64,000 nucleotides of DNA from Pseudidiomarina aestuarii (GTDB lineage Bacteria > Pseudomonadota > Gammaproteobacteria > Enterobacterales > Alteromonadaceae): the NCBI RefSeq assembly GCF_003987355.1, contig NZ_PIPR01000001.1:1364001-1428000 (forward strand). Direction: 5' to 3'. This document shows, in pieces, positions 20,792-30,019 of this stretch. Both the position numbers and the translations under genes were made by a program. Position 1 is the first letter of the stretch. Each line of letters starts with the position of its first letter. Under the pieces are notes generated by a model that was not told where the DNA came from, ran no database searches, and was given only the letters and a program-made list of their open reading frames with translations.

Positions 20792-21613
20792 TTAGAGCCA
20801 GCCGCTAATAGTGAATACCGCAATGAATACTATAAATAACAACAGGTTACGTTTGAGCAGTGCGACAGTGGTCAGAGCAGTGCTAGTGACGTCGTCGGAT
20901 GATTCCGGTTCTAAATTCTCAGCCGCAGCAGCAATCTTTGTGAGTGCGCTAAAGTTATCGCCAGGAATATTTCCAACTGAACTGAGCCAAGCGCCTGCCG
21001 CTTTTGAGAAATTACCGACGAGCAAAAAGCCCAATGTCATCACCCTAGTTGGCAACCAATCAATCATGAACTGCGCGCGTTGCCAGTTGATTGACGAGGT
21101 ACGACGTGGACGACGCATATCGCGTAAGGTCGCGTAGACCAGTACACCGACAATCCCGAACAGTACATAGTAAAGTAGTACCGCGAAATACTGGCGCAGA
21201 TGAATCCATAGCAATAAGTCATGTACAGGAGCTGCATCAGTGCGACCCGAGGCCAAGCGCAATTGACGCAGGGCTTCAGCCGTTTGAGCAGCGTCTCCCG
21301 CATTCGCGCTATCTAAATATTCTTTATAAGCAATACGCGCTTGTGGACATTGAATACTGAGGACTATCGCTGCAGTACCGACTATAAAATGAAGTAATAA
21401 ATTACCACTTAGTGCCACCACGAAAGCTATCAAGAATGCTGGGATCAATGCCCACACCAGCTGTCCGAGACCATTTTGTTTCCACTCTTTGAGTCCGGTG
21501 TGTTCGAACTCAAGGTGCTGCCAACGCAGGACCAGACGACGCCAATGCCAGTTTTTGCCGACGGTTACGGTTCTTTCTAACGCATATGCAAGAATAATGG
21601 CCAGCAATTGCAT
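20792..21613 (-). CDS. ampE: AmpE-like inner-membrane protein
   Basis: 273 residues with several membrane segments: one at the N-terminus (MQLLAIILAYALER), two central (QLVWALIPAFLIAFVVAL and the adjacent segment), one around residues 150-170 and one at the extreme C-terminus (LLLFIVFIAVFTISGWL). The N-terminus and the central NWHWR region match AmpE, which is encoded beside ampD in many gammaproteobacteria. It has been proposed to act in sensing for beta-lactamase induction; its biochemical activity is not established. It follows ampD by 10 bp on the same strand. Confidence 0.9.
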   Translation of the reverse strand: MQLLAIILAYALERTVTVGKNWHWRRLVLRWQHLEFEHTGLKEWKQNGLGQLVWALIPAFLIAFVVALSGNLLLHFIVGTAAIVLSIQCPQARIAYKEYLDSANAGDAAQTAEALRQLRLASGRTDAAPVHDLLLWIHLRQYFAVLLYYVLFGIVGVLVYATLRDMRRPRRTSSINWQRAQFMIDWLPTRVMTLGFLLVGNFSKAAGAWLSSVGNIPGDNFSALTKIAAAAENLEPESSDDVTSTALTTVALLKRNLLLFIVFIAVFTISGWL

Positions 21614-21623
21614 AATGATGATC

Positions 21624-22178
21624 CTAAGTTGAAATATATGCTGTTAAACAGCGATTAAAATAAGCCCAGTCAAAAGCAGGACCCGGATCTGTCTTCCGCA
21701 CCGGTGCCACATGTTGATGCCCAACAATACGACGCCGGTTGAGGTTAGGATAAGTCCTGATCAGATCTGCAGCGACAGCTGCCAACCTATCATATTGTTC
21801 TTTAGTGTAGGGGGCTGTGTCCGTTCCCTCAAGTTCGATTCCAATCGAAAAGTCATTACAACGTCGGCGCCCAGCATAGTGCGACCGGCCAGCATGCCAA
21901 GCACGCTGCTGAAAAGGCACGTACTGGATAATCTCACCATCACGCCGAATGAGGCAATGCGCAGAGACCCGTAATCCTTCCAACTGCTGGAACTCTGGAT
22001 GCGAACCACTATCCAGTTGCCCCATGAAGAGATCATCAATGTAAGGTCCGCCAAACTCACCTGCAGGCAAACTGATGCCATGCACTATCAACACACTGAT
22101 ATCGGTAGCATCCGGGCGCGCATCACAGTGCGGCGACATCCGCTGCTGCGCATAACTGAGTTTCCCATCGGTAATCAA
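21624..22178 (-). CDS. ampD: 1,6-anhydro-N-acetylmuramyl-L-alanine amidase
   Basis: 184-residue cytoplasmic zinc amidase of peptidoglycan recycling that removes the peptide from anhydroMurNAc-peptides. The zinc ligands align with those known in Citrobacter AmpD: His33 (LIVHGISLP), His154 (VGHQHVAP) and Asp164 (KTDPGPAFDW). The start is TTG at 22178, because the N-terminal stretch before SPHCDARPD matches the family and no ATG gives a full domain. A G-rich ribosome site (GGGGG) lies just upstream. It forms a two-gene unit with ampE, divergent from nadC. Confidence 0.96.
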   Translation of the reverse strand: MITDGKLSYAQQRMSPHCDARPDATDISVLIVHGISLPAGEFGGPYIDDLFMGQLDSGSHPEFQQLEGLRVSAHCLIRRDGEIIQYVPFQQRAWHAGRSHYAGRRRCNDFSIGIELEGTDTAPYTKEQYDRLAAVAADLIRTYPNLNRRRIVGHQHVAPVRKTDPGPAFDWAYFNRCLTAYIST

Positions 22179-22189
22179 AGTACCCCCAA

Positions 22190-22311
22190 AAACGCTATTG
22201 GTTACTAGCTACTAGCTACTCGAAGAGCGCTGCTGGCTAGTGGTTACTAACTACTAGAAAACCACGGAACGGCGCCGCTCTAATAACTAATAGCTAATAG
22301 CCAATAGCGCC
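22190..22311. repeat. TAGCTAC-type palindromic intergenic element, copy C
   Basis: Clear large inverted repeat. CGCTATTGGTTACTAGCTAC begins the left arm (about 22191) and its complement, read as CTAATAGCCAATAGCG, ends the right arm (about 22308). AGAGCG and CGCTCT also face each other inside. About 35 bp per arm can pair with C/T differences that remain compatible with G-U pairing in RNA. It lies between divergent ampD and nadC, leaving little room for the ampD promoter. Confidence 0.75.
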
Positions 22312-22359
22312 TTTATCTGAGACATATCGTAGCGCGAAGCGGTGGAGCCGTCAGCTTTT

Positions 22360-22389
22360 TTGGCACTACGTCCAGAGCTGACGTAGAAT
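22360..22389 (+). promoter_or_regulatory. Predicted sigma-70 promoter of nadC
   Basis: TTGGCA (22360-22365), 18-nt spacer, TAGAAT (22384-22389). Each hexamer differs from consensus at one base. The start of transcription would be about 27 nt before the nadC ATG. Confidence 0.65.
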
Positions 22390-22417
22390 AGCGCTATTCT
22401 TTTACAGTTAGGATTAG

Positions 22418-23290
<873 letters not shown>

Positions 23291-23293
23291 ATA

Positions 23294-23321
23294 TTGACGC
23301 TTTAACCGTTTGTGCTATGTT
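23294..23321 (+). promoter_or_regulatory. Predicted promoter of the pilA leader
   Basis: TTGACG (23294-23299), 16-nt spacer, TATGTT (23316-23321), preceded by TG to give an extended -10 (TGCTATGTT). It begins 4 bp after the nadC stop and would give a leader of about 320 nt containing the cyclic-di-GMP aptamer. Confidence 0.55.
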
Positions 23322-23358
23322 TGATATTGCAATGCGCATCTGCGAAGTGGACGTCGCG

Positions 23359-23450
23359 GCATGCCAGGCATGCTTAAAAAGGCAAAACCGTCGAGAGGCG
23401 GTGACGCAAAACCTCCGGTCCAAATACTTTGGATAGCGGGGCTGCAGGCT
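23359..23450 (+). ncRNA. Cyclic-di-GMP-I (GEMM-I) riboswitch in the pilA leader
   Basis: The conserved core of the GEMM-I aptamer is present in order. GGCAAAACC (about 23381-23389) opens a P2 stem capped by a GAGA tetraloop and closed by GGCGG. GACGCAAAACCTCCGG (23403-23418) follows. P3 is a short hairpin TCCAAATACTTTGGA, and TAGCGGGG (about 23434-23441) ends the core. These are the family's invariant blocks, compared from memory with the Vibrio Vc2 aptamer. A perfect hairpin GCATGC-CAG-GCATGC precedes it (23359-23373). A second hairpin, CCGACG-AAA-CGTCGG (about 23477-23491), lies downstream and may belong to the expression platform. Class I switches sense the second messenger c-di-GMP, here probably tuning pilin expression. 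Confidence 0.85.
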
Positions 23451-23649
23451 AAAGTCTGGTGGAATGGAGTGGCTTCCCGACGAAACGTCGGTTAGCGCAA
23501 ACCACTTGCTCTTTCAGCTAGTGCAGTTGGTTAGTTGGTGTAGCGATGTGGTCGCGCAGTTTGTTTATTGACTCTAGTCGAATGGCAATGGGCGCCACAC
23601 ATTACAACAACAATAATGAGAAAGTTACGGAATACTCGGGAGATATTTC
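23451..23649 (+). other. Rest of the long pilA 5' leader
   Basis: About 200 bp between the aptamer core and pilA hold no plausible gene. They contain a CCGACG/CGTCGG stem-loop and further GC-poor sequence. No poly-T tract follows the hairpin, so transcription termination is not obvious, and control through folding or translation is as likely. I see no convincing sigma-54 (-24/-12) element. Confidence 0.5.
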
Positions 23650-24141
23650 ATGAAAGCGCAAATCCAACGTGGTTTTACATTAATTGAATTGATGATTGTT
23701 GTTGCAATCATCGGCATCTTGGCCGCCGTGGCCATTCCTATGTACAGTGATTATACGCAACGTGCACAAGCAAGTACGGGTGTTGCGGCTTTAGCATCAT
23801 TCAAGCAAGCTGTGGCACTATGCTACCAGAACGAAGGTTCGCTCACTGACTGCGACGCGGGCACCAACCGTATCCCGACAGCAATTGCTGATGCAGATGC
23901 AGTAAACGGTCTTGACGCTGCCGGTGTTACCGACGGTATCATCACCGCAACGCTTGACGCTGTAGCGGAAGCAGACGGTGCAAATATCACGATTGCAATC
24001 GTGCCAAACACAGCTGAAGGTTCTAACCTGAACTGGGATATCGAATGCTCAGACTACGATGCAGACGGTAACTCACGCGTAGACGGTTGTGCTTATGCTG
24101 CTAACGGTGCTCCAGGTCGTCCAGCTGCACCAGCAGGCTAA
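23650..24141 (+). CDS. pilA: Type IV major pilin
   Basis: 163 residues. The short type IVa leader MKAQIQRG ends in Gly before Phe+1 and Glu+5 ([20 protein letters not shown]), the PilD cleavage and methylation signal. This hydrophobic segment forms the N-terminal helix. The globular part has four Cys residues in two pairs ([14 protein letters not shown] and [17 protein letters not shown]), suggesting two disulfides. The C-terminal tail is Gly/Pro/Ala-rich ([11 protein letters not shown]). It is the first gene of pilABCD and is separated from pilB by a terminator, so pilin can be made in large excess. Confidence 0.96.
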   Translation: MKAQIQRGFTLIELMIVVAIIGILAAVAIPMYSDYTQRAQASTGVAALASFKQAVALCYQNEGSLTDCDAGTNRIPTAIADADAVNGLDAAGVTDGIITATLDAVAEADGANITIAIVPNTAEGSNLNWDIECSDYDADGNSRVDGCAYAANGAPGRPAAPAG

Positions 24142-24165
24142 TATATAATTCTAATATGATATTTT

Positions 24166-24193
24166 ACACGGCCTCTTTGGAGGCCGTGTTTCT
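24166..24193 (+). terminator. Terminator between pilA and pilB
   Basis: ACACGGCCTC (24166-24175) and GAGGCCGTGT (24180-24189) form a perfect 10-bp stem with a 4-nt loop, followed by TTCT. The T-tract is short, so partial read-through into pilB is likely. This explains how high pilin output is combined with low assembly-ATPase levels. Confidence 0.85.
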
Positions 24194-24208
24194 ATTAAAA
24201 GGTCGACC

Positions 24209-25906
24209 ATGCTGCATCACTCGCTCGCCGCTCTCTTGCTGCGAGATAAGTTGATTCCTGAAGACAAACTGACTGCCTGCAGTGAATATGCATGGGAGTC
24301 GAAGCTCCCCTTTACCAGTTGTTTACTCGATCGCAAGCTCATCAAACCTAATGATTTAGCAGCATTTTGCTATCAAGAGTCGAATTGTCCCTGGATTGAT
24401 CTCGATGCATTTAATATCGATGCGGTGCCGACCGATTACATCAACGAACGTCTGATTCGTAAGAACCACGCGGTGCCTTTGTACCAGCGCGGCAATGTCC
24501 TCTACATCGCGGTATCTGACCCTACACGAATCGAAACCCTCGACGAATTTCAATTTCGCACTCGATTGCAGGCGGAAGCTGTATTGGTCGAAGAGGATAA
24601 GCTGCAAAAGCTGATCGATAAACTCCTCGAAAATGAAAGCTCGATGCTCGGCGTGACTGAACAAGACGAGCAAGAGCTGCGTGATATTGACGCCTCAGAC
24701 GAATTTAAAGAAGACGCCGGCTCAGTGATGGCCGACGTCAAAAACGATGCTCCGATTGTTATCTACATCAATAAAATGCTGCTCGATGCAATCAAGCGAG
24801 GCGCATCGGATCTGCATTTTGAACCTTATGAACAAGAATATCGTGTACGTTTCCGTATTGACGGCGTATTACACGAAATCGCTCGCCCGCCGATAGCATT
24901 AGCGGGCCGCATTGCCGCGCGACTCAAGGTTATGTCGCAACTGGATATAGCCGAACGCCGGTTACCGCAGGACGGTCGGATTAAGCTCAAGTTGTCAAAG
25001 CACAAAGCAATAGATTTTCGGGTCAGCACCCTGCCCACACTTTACGGCGAAAAGATTGTATTGCGGATTTTGGACGCGCAAGCGGCAATGATTGGTATTG
25101 AATCCTTAGGTTATGAACCTGATCAACAGAAGCTCTATGAAGAAGCTTTAGAAAAGCCTCAAGGTATGATCTTGGTAACCGGACCTACGGGTTCAGGTAA
25201 AACTGTATCGCTTTATACGGGTTTGAATATCCTGAATACTCCAGAACGAAATATCTCGACGGCGGAAGATCCGGTTGAGATTAACTTGATGGGTATTAAC
25301 CAAGTCCAAATTAACGTGAAGGCCGGCCTTACTTTCGCGGATGCACTGCGGTCATTTCTTCGTCAAGACCCGGACGTGGTCATGGTGGGTGAGATTCGTG
25401 ACTTGGAAACCGCAGAAATCGCGATTAAGGCAGCACAGACCGGTCACTTAGTCCTATCGACATTGCACACCAACTCTGCGGCTGAAACCTTGACTCGTCT
25501 GATGAATATGGGTGTTCCTGCCTATAATATCGCAGGTTCTGTTTCCCTCATTATTGCGCAACGTTTGGCACGACGGCTTTGTAACCTCTGCAAAGAACCG
25601 GAAGAGTTACCACACGAAGAGTTGTTGCGGCAAGGTTTTACCGAAGAGCAAATCCCGAACCTCACTATCCACAAAGCGGTGGGCTGTGATCAGTGTACAG
25701 GTGGCTATAAAGGTCGTACTGGTATTTACGAAGTTATGCCCATTACATCCGCCATCCAAGAGCTTATTATGACCAGTGCAGGGGCGCTGAAGATTGCCCA
25801 AACCGCACGCAATGAAGGAATTAACTCATTGCGTCAATCTGCGCTTCTCAAAGTTGCGTCCGGAGTGGTAAGTTTAATAGAAGCCAATCGCGTGACAAGC
25901 TCATAA
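24209..25906 (+). CDS. pilB: Type IV pilus extension ATPase
   Basis: 565 residues. Hexameric cytoplasmic ATPase powering pilus polymerisation. The N-terminal MshEN/T2SSE-N-like domain covers about residues 1-150. The Walker A is GPTGSGKT at 325-332, and the Asp box and Walker B region include [12 protein letters not shown]. The His box is [13 protein letters not shown] zinc-binding tetracysteine is present (CNLCKEPEE and [13 protein letters not shown]). All catalytic motifs are intact and the length is typical. It lies 22 bp before pilC. Confidence 0.98.
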   Translation: MLHHSLAALLLRDKLIPEDKLTACSEYAWESKLPFTSCLLDRKLIKPNDLAAFCYQESNCPWIDLDAFNIDAVPTDYINERLIRKNHAVPLYQRGNVLYIAVSDPTRIETLDEFQFRTRLQAEAVLVEEDKLQKLIDKLLENESSMLGVTEQDEQELRDIDASDEFKEDAGSVMADVKNDAPIVIYINKMLLDAIKRGASDLHFEPYEQEYRVRFRIDGVLHEIARPPIALAGRIAARLKVMSQLDIAERRLPQDGRIKLKLSKHKAIDFRVSTLPTLYGEKIVLRILDAQAAMIGIESLGYEPDQQKLYEEALEKPQGMILVTGPTGSGKTVSLYTGLNILNTPERNISTAEDPVEINLMGINQVQINVKAGLTFADALRSFLRQDPDVVMVGEIRDLETAEIAIKAAQTGHLVLSTLHTNSAAETLTRLMNMGVPAYNIAGSVSLIIAQRLARRLCNLCKEPEELPHEELLRQGFTEEQIPNLTIHKAVGCDQCTGGYKGRTGIYEVMPITSAIQELIMTSAGALKIAQTARNEGINSLRQSALLKVASGVVSLIEANRVTSS

Positions 25907-25927
25907 CGATTTCTTGGGGTACTAACT

Positions 25928-27166
25928 ATGGCAACAAAAGTGGCTGGTAAAGGCCCGAAAGCAAAAGAAATTCTCGAGTTTAATTGGACCGGCATTAACA
26001 AGCGTGGCGTCAAAGTCAAAGGCCTGATGCGTGCCGATAATGACAAGCAAGTTCGAGCCAAACTTCGTGACCAAGGCGTCACCCCAAAAACTATCAAGAA
26101 AAAGGCAAAGCCGCTGTTTGGTGAGAAAAAAATCACCGGCGCTGATATCGCACTGTTTACTCGACAGATTGCGACCATGCTTGAGGCTGGTGTTCCCTTG
26201 CTACAAGCACTCGAAATGGTTGCTAAAGGCGTTGAGAATCCACGAATTCGCGACCTCATGCTCACTATTAGCGCAGACGTCGGAGCCGGCTCTCCGCTTG
26301 CCGCCTCGTTGCGCAAACATCCTGACGTCTTTGATTCGTTGTATTGTGATCTTGTCGATTCCGGCGAACAGTCGGGTTCACTTGAAACCATTTATGATCG
26401 AATTGCGACTTATCGCGAGAAGTCTGAAATCCTCAAAGCCAAGATTAAGAAGGCCTTGGTTTACCCTGCATCCGTTATTGTGGTGGCATTAGCTGTAACC
26501 GTCATCCTGTTGGTGTTCGTAGTACCCCAGTTCGAGGCAGTATTTAAAGACTTCGGTGCAGAACTACCAGCTATGACTCGGTTTGTGGTGACCTTATCTG
26601 AAATCGTACAAGCCTATTTCTTGTATGTTGCTGCCGGTATTGCGGCAGCCGGATGGCTGTTTAAACGCGCCTATAAGAAAAGCCAGAAGCTCCGCGATCG
26701 TGTTGACCAACTATCGCTGAAGATTGCGATTGTCGGCACTATCTTGAACAAAGCTGCGGTCGCACGATTCGCGCGTACCTTGTCCACCACTTTCGCTGCG
26801 GGGGTACCCTTGATTAGTGCGCTCGAGTCCGCTGCTGGCGCATCCGGTAATGCTGTCTACCGCGATGCGATTTTACGGATTCGCGAAGAGGTCAGCTCGG
26901 GTATGCAAATGAATACTGCGATGCAAAGTGCAGAGCTTTTCCCCACCATGGCGGTGCAAATGGTCTTCATTGGTGAAGAATCAGGTGCATTGGATGATAT
27001 GTTGGCGAAGGTTGCTAACATCTATGAGCGCGAAGTCGATGATTTAGTAGATAACTTGACCGCATTATTAGAGCCGATGATTATGGTCGTTATCGGGGTG
27101 CTGGTCGGTGGCTTGATTGTTGCGATGTATTTGCCAATCTTCAGTTTGGGCCAAGTGGTTGGCTAA
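25928..27166 (+). CDS. pilC: Type IV pilus inner-membrane platform protein
   Basis: 412 residues with two T2SSF domains. The first begins FTRQIATMLEAGVPLLQALEMV and the second FARTLSTTFAAGVPLISALE. Three hydrophobic segments follow the expected pattern (ASVIVVALAVTVILLVFVV, a central one, and MIMVVIGVLVGGLIVAMYLPI at the C-terminus). PilC couples the motor ATPase to pilin insertion. GGGG about 10 nt upstream supports the start. Confidence 0.97.
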   Translation: MATKVAGKGPKAKEILEFNWTGINKRGVKVKGLMRADNDKQVRAKLRDQGVTPKTIKKKAKPLFGEKKITGADIALFTRQIATMLEAGVPLLQALEMVAKGVENPRIRDLMLTISADVGAGSPLAASLRKHPDVFDSLYCDLVDSGEQSGSLETIYDRIATYREKSEILKAKIKKALVYPASVIVVALAVTVILLVFVVPQFEAVFKDFGAELPAMTRFVVTLSEIVQAYFLYVAAGIAAAGWLFKRAYKKSQKLRDRVDQLSLKIAIVGTILNKAAVARFARTLSTTFAAGVPLISALESAAGASGNAVYRDAILRIREEVSSGMQMNTAMQSAELFPTMAVQMVFIGEESGALDDMLAKVANIYEREVDDLVDNLTALLEPMIMVVIGVLVGGLIVAMYLPIFSLGQVVG

Positions 27167-27216
27167 CGATTCGCGCGGCGAGTTTACGTTTACGCCTGCA
27201 TTCGACAAGGAACCTT

Positions 27217-28083
27217 ATGGACTTAATGACGCTCTACGCTGCACACACCCCTTGGGCAGCCGCTTTTGGTATTGCTTTCGGGTTAATTGTCGGCAGCTTT
27301 CTCAATGTGGTCATTGGCCGTTATCCTGTCATGATGCAACGCCAATGGCGAGCTGAATGTGCCCAATTACAAGAGCAAGAACTCCCCAAAGCTGAACCCT
27401 TTAATTTAGCGACGCCCCATTCCCGCTGTCCAAAATGTCAGTCAGCTATTCGCTGGTACGACAACATTCCGGTGCTTAGTTGGCTGTTGTTACGAGCAAA
27501 ATGCCGCTCCTGTGGAACCACTATTTCTGCGCGTTATCCGCTGATAGAGTCACTGACTGGTGCGGTATTTGGTGTGTTGGCGTGGCAGTTCGGAATGAGC
27601 GTCGATGTGGGCATTTATATGTTGCTTGCGGCTCTGCTGATTGTCTTGTTCTTCATTGACCTCGACCACATGCTACTGCCCGACCCATTTACGTTATTCG
27701 CTTTGTGGCTGGGGCTTGGTTATGCCATTTATGGCGGTCCAGTGAGTCTGCAAGATGCCGTGATTGGCGCTATGGCTGGTTACTTATTCCTGTGGTCGGT
27801 TTATTGGATTTTCAAACTACTGACCGGCAAAGAAGGTATGGGTTATGGCGACTTCAAATTGCTGGCTGCCTTAGGTGCGTGGACTGGTTTTCAGTATCTC
27901 CCTGTCATTATTATCGCTGCTGCGGGTAGCGGCGCGATATTGGGTCTCACTTTGCAATGGCTGCGCAAAACCAAAGCTGGCCAACCGATTCCATTCGGCC
28001 CATTCTTGATCTGTGGCGGCGTCATTACCATGGTCTGGGGTGAGCTCATTCTATCCACCTATTGGTCTTGGTTGGCACGCTAA
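27217..28083 (+). CDS. pilD: Prepilin leader peptidase / N-methyltransferase
   Basis: 288-residue polytopic aspartyl protease (GXGD type) that cleaves prepilin leaders and methylates the new N-terminus. The cytoplasmic zinc-type tetracysteine is present (Cys71, Cys74, Cys96, Cys99). Catalytic Asp148/150 lies in FIDLDHMLLPD, and Asp212 in GMGYGDFKLLAALGAW. It probably also processes type II secretion pseudopilins. Its stop codon overlaps the coaE start (TAATG). Confidence 0.98.
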   Translation: MDLMTLYAAHTPWAAAFGIAFGLIVGSFLNVVIGRYPVMMQRQWRAECAQLQEQELPKAEPFNLATPHSRCPKCQSAIRWYDNIPVLSWLLLRAKCRSCGTTISARYPLIESLTGAVFGVLAWQFGMSVDVGIYMLLAALLIVLFFIDLDHMLLPDPFTLFALWLGLGYAIYGGPVSLQDAVIGAMAGYLFLWSVYWIFKLLTGKEGMGYGDFKLLAALGAWTGFQYLPVIIIAAAGSGAILGLTLQWLRKTKAGQPIPFGPFLICGGVITMVWGELILSTYWSWLAR

Positions 28084-28706
28084 TGTATGTTGTGGGCGTG
28101 ACTGGCGGTATCGGTAGCGGCAAAACGACCGTCACTAATCTCTTTCAAACCCATGGCATCGATGTGGTCGATGCAGATGTTATCGCCCGCAGCATTTTTC
28201 AGCCGGGAAGTGATGCCTTACTGCATGTTCAAGAGCGATTTGGTGACCGCGCATTGCTCGAAACTGGTGAGTTAAACCGCGCTTGGTTACGGGAACGAGT
28301 TTTTACCCATCCCGAGGATAAAGCGTGGCTGAATCAGCTCACGCACCCTCTGATTCGCGAGCAGATTCTTGCTGCTTTAAAACAGGCACAATCGCCTTAT
28401 GTAATTTTGTCCGCCCCCCTATTGGTTGAGAATAAGCTCACCGCATTGTGTGATCGCGTTTTGGTAGTAGATGTAACGGAAGCGATGCAGATTGAACGAA
28501 CGCGTCAACGCGATGACGTCAGCGCACAGCAAGTGAGCGCCATTATGCAGGCACAAGCCTCTCGTATTGAACGCTTGCAAGCAGCTGATGATGTGCTGGA
28601 TAACAATGGCACTCCGGAGGCTTTGGTAGAGCCCGTCGAGCGCTTACATCGCTTTTACCTTCAACAAGTCGAACAACAATTGCAACTGCGCGATAAGCCG
28701 TTATGA
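28083..28706 (+). CDS. coaE: Dephospho-CoA kinase
   Basis: 207 residues. Catalyses the last step of CoA synthesis, ATP-dependent 3'-phosphorylation of dephospho-CoA. P-loop GGIGSGKT at residues 8-15 and the DADVIAR motif follow the family. The start at 28083 is used because it puts the P-loop at the usual distance from the N-terminus and couples to pilD through TAATG; a longer frame from 28062 has no family support. It precedes zapD with a 4-nt overlap. Confidence 0.97.
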   Translation: MYVVGVTGGIGSGKTTVTNLFQTHGIDVVDADVIARSIFQPGSDALLHVQERFGDRALLETGELNRAWLRERVFTHPEDKAWLNQLTHPLIREQILAALKQAQSPYVILSAPLLVENKLTALCDRVLVVDVTEAMQIERTRQRDDVSAQQVSAIMQAQASRIERLQAADDVLDNNGTPEALVEPVERLHRFYLQQVEQQLQLRDKPL

Positions 28707-29476
28707 TAGAGAGCATGAGCGCTAACACTGCAGCAACGATTGATTATGAATATCCACTTCATGAGCGGGTACGTACTTACCTGCGCTTGGAGCATTTGCT
28801 GCAGATGCTCGCTCCTCAGCGTCCGGTCGATGCGACCAATTACGCGCGCTATTTCTCAGCTTTATTTGCCATTTTAGAACTCTGTGAACGCAGTGATGTG
28901 CGCACCGATGTTCAAAAAGACTTAGATCGTCGTAAAACACAACTGCAATTGTGGGCGCAACATCCAGACGTGAATCAAGATCAACTGGCTGCCACCTCAA
29001 CCCGCGTGCGCGATGCGCTAGCGGCTATTCAACCAATGACTCGAGTGGGCAGTAGTTTAAAACAAGATCGTTTGCTGGGTGTGATTCGCCAGCGCTTTGC
29101 CATGCCGGGCGGCACCTGTAACTTCGATGTCCCGCAATTGCATTATTGGCTGCACCAACCGCAAGAATTACGCACGGCTGATTGCGCACGTTGGTGGAAA
29201 GAACTCGAAGTACTCTTATCGAGCCTGCAATTAGAGTTGCAACTGTTACGCGGCCAAGCGATCTTCCGCGATGTAGTCGCCCCAGCTGGCCTCTTACAGG
29301 AAACCACCGAAGCACTCTCATTACTGCGCTTACAAGTCCCAGCAGATATTCCTGCCTACCCGGTCATCAGTGGCCACAAAACCCGCTTCAGCATCCGCTT
29401 CCTGCGCTATACCCCGGTCGATGGGAAAGCGTCGTACGAGGAAAACGTAACGTTCAGCCTGGCGTTATGCCCGTAG
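28703..29476 (+). CDS. zapD: Z-ring-associated protein ZapD
   Basis: 257 residues. Cytoplasmic protein that cross-links FtsZ filaments at midcell. The N-terminal IDYEYPLHERVRTYLRLE and the downstream RFAMPGGTCNFDVPQLHYWL and RFLRYTPVDGKASYEENVTF blocks are diagnostic. The first ATG overlaps the coaE stop by 4 nt; a second in-frame ATG 12 nt later (28715) is an alternative start. The gene that usually follows, yacG, is absent here. Confidence 0.95.
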   Translation: MIESMSANTAATIDYEYPLHERVRTYLRLEHLLQMLAPQRPVDATNYARYFSALFAILELCERSDVRTDVQKDLDRRKTQLQLWAQHPDVNQDQLAATSTRVRDALAAIQPMTRVGSSLKQDRLLGVIRQRFAMPGGTCNFDVPQLHYWLHQPQELRTADCARWWKELEVLLSSLQLELQLLRGQAIFRDVVAPAGLLQETTEALSLLRLQVPADIPAYPVISGHKTRFSIRFLRYTPVDGKASYEENVTFSLALCP

Positions 29477-29484
29477 GGCGCTAA

Positions 29485-29620
29485 GAGCGTTACTGGCTAC
29501 TAGCTACTGGCTACTACAAACACTTAAGAGCGAAAAGCGTTACTAGCTTTTAGCTACTAGTTGCTCGCTACTACAAAGACAGATCTGCGCTTTTCTATTA
29601 GCTAATAGCTAGTAGCGATT
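29485..29620. repeat. TAGCTAC-type palindromic intergenic element, copy D
   Basis: It fills most of the 147-bp gap between convergent zapD and mutT. It contains GTTACTGGCTACTAGCTAC, then a second similar arm, then the core ACAGATCTGCGCTTTT, then ATTAGCTAATAGCTAGTAGC. AAGAGCG recurs twice in it. The left arm appears duplicated, making this the longest copy. Confidence 0.65.
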
Positions 29621-29623
29621 CTC

Positions 29624-30019
29624 TCACTTAGCTAGGAGGTCGACGATGCGGGTGTTGGCTTCGGGGAAGGGATAGGCTTCTAGTTCGCTGCGATCGACCC
29701 AGCGCCATTCTTGGCCTTCGCGCTGATGTACGGTACCCGTGAACGAATGAACGTGCCAGACGTCTAGAATGACGCTTTTATCGGGGTAATCGAATTGAAT
29801 CACTGTGAAGGGTGTTGCCGAGGTAACTTGGATGTTGCACTCTTCTTGCAGCTCACGGCATAACGCGTCGTAGACGGACTCATCCGTTTCGACTTTACCG
29901 CCCGGAAATTCCCATTTATCACCTTGATGTAAATGCTGATGGCGACGGCTGATGAAGATGGCACCGTCGGTGTTTTCTATGACACCGACGGCAACATGAA
30001 TGGCGTTAGATTTTGCCAT
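29624..30019 (-). CDS. mutT: 8-oxo-dGTP diphosphatase
   Basis: 131 residues. Nudix hydrolase that cleans the nucleotide pool of 8-oxo-dGTP. The Nudix box [21 protein letters not shown] has every key residue of G-x5-E-x7-REUxEE. The start is placed at 30019 ([14 protein letters not shown]), matching MutT length and N-terminus. The open frame extends 65 codons further, but that part is antisense-free secA sequence in another frame. It overlaps the secA 3' end by 14 nt. Confidence 0.95.
   Translation of the reverse strand: MAKSNAIHVAVGVIENTDGAIFISRRHQHLHQGDKWEFPGGKVETDESVYDALCRELQEECNIQVTSATPFTVIQFDYPDKSVILDVWHVHSFTGTVHQREGQEWRWVDRSELEAYPFPEANTRIVDLLAK

Noticed and set aside
23560-23640. Sigma-54 promoter directly before pilA
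   Set aside because: TGGCAATG near 23582 has no GC at the -12 position at the right spacing.
25834-26391. 185-codon minus-strand frame over pilC
   Set aside because: Antisense of pilC with no recognisable domain or ribosome site.
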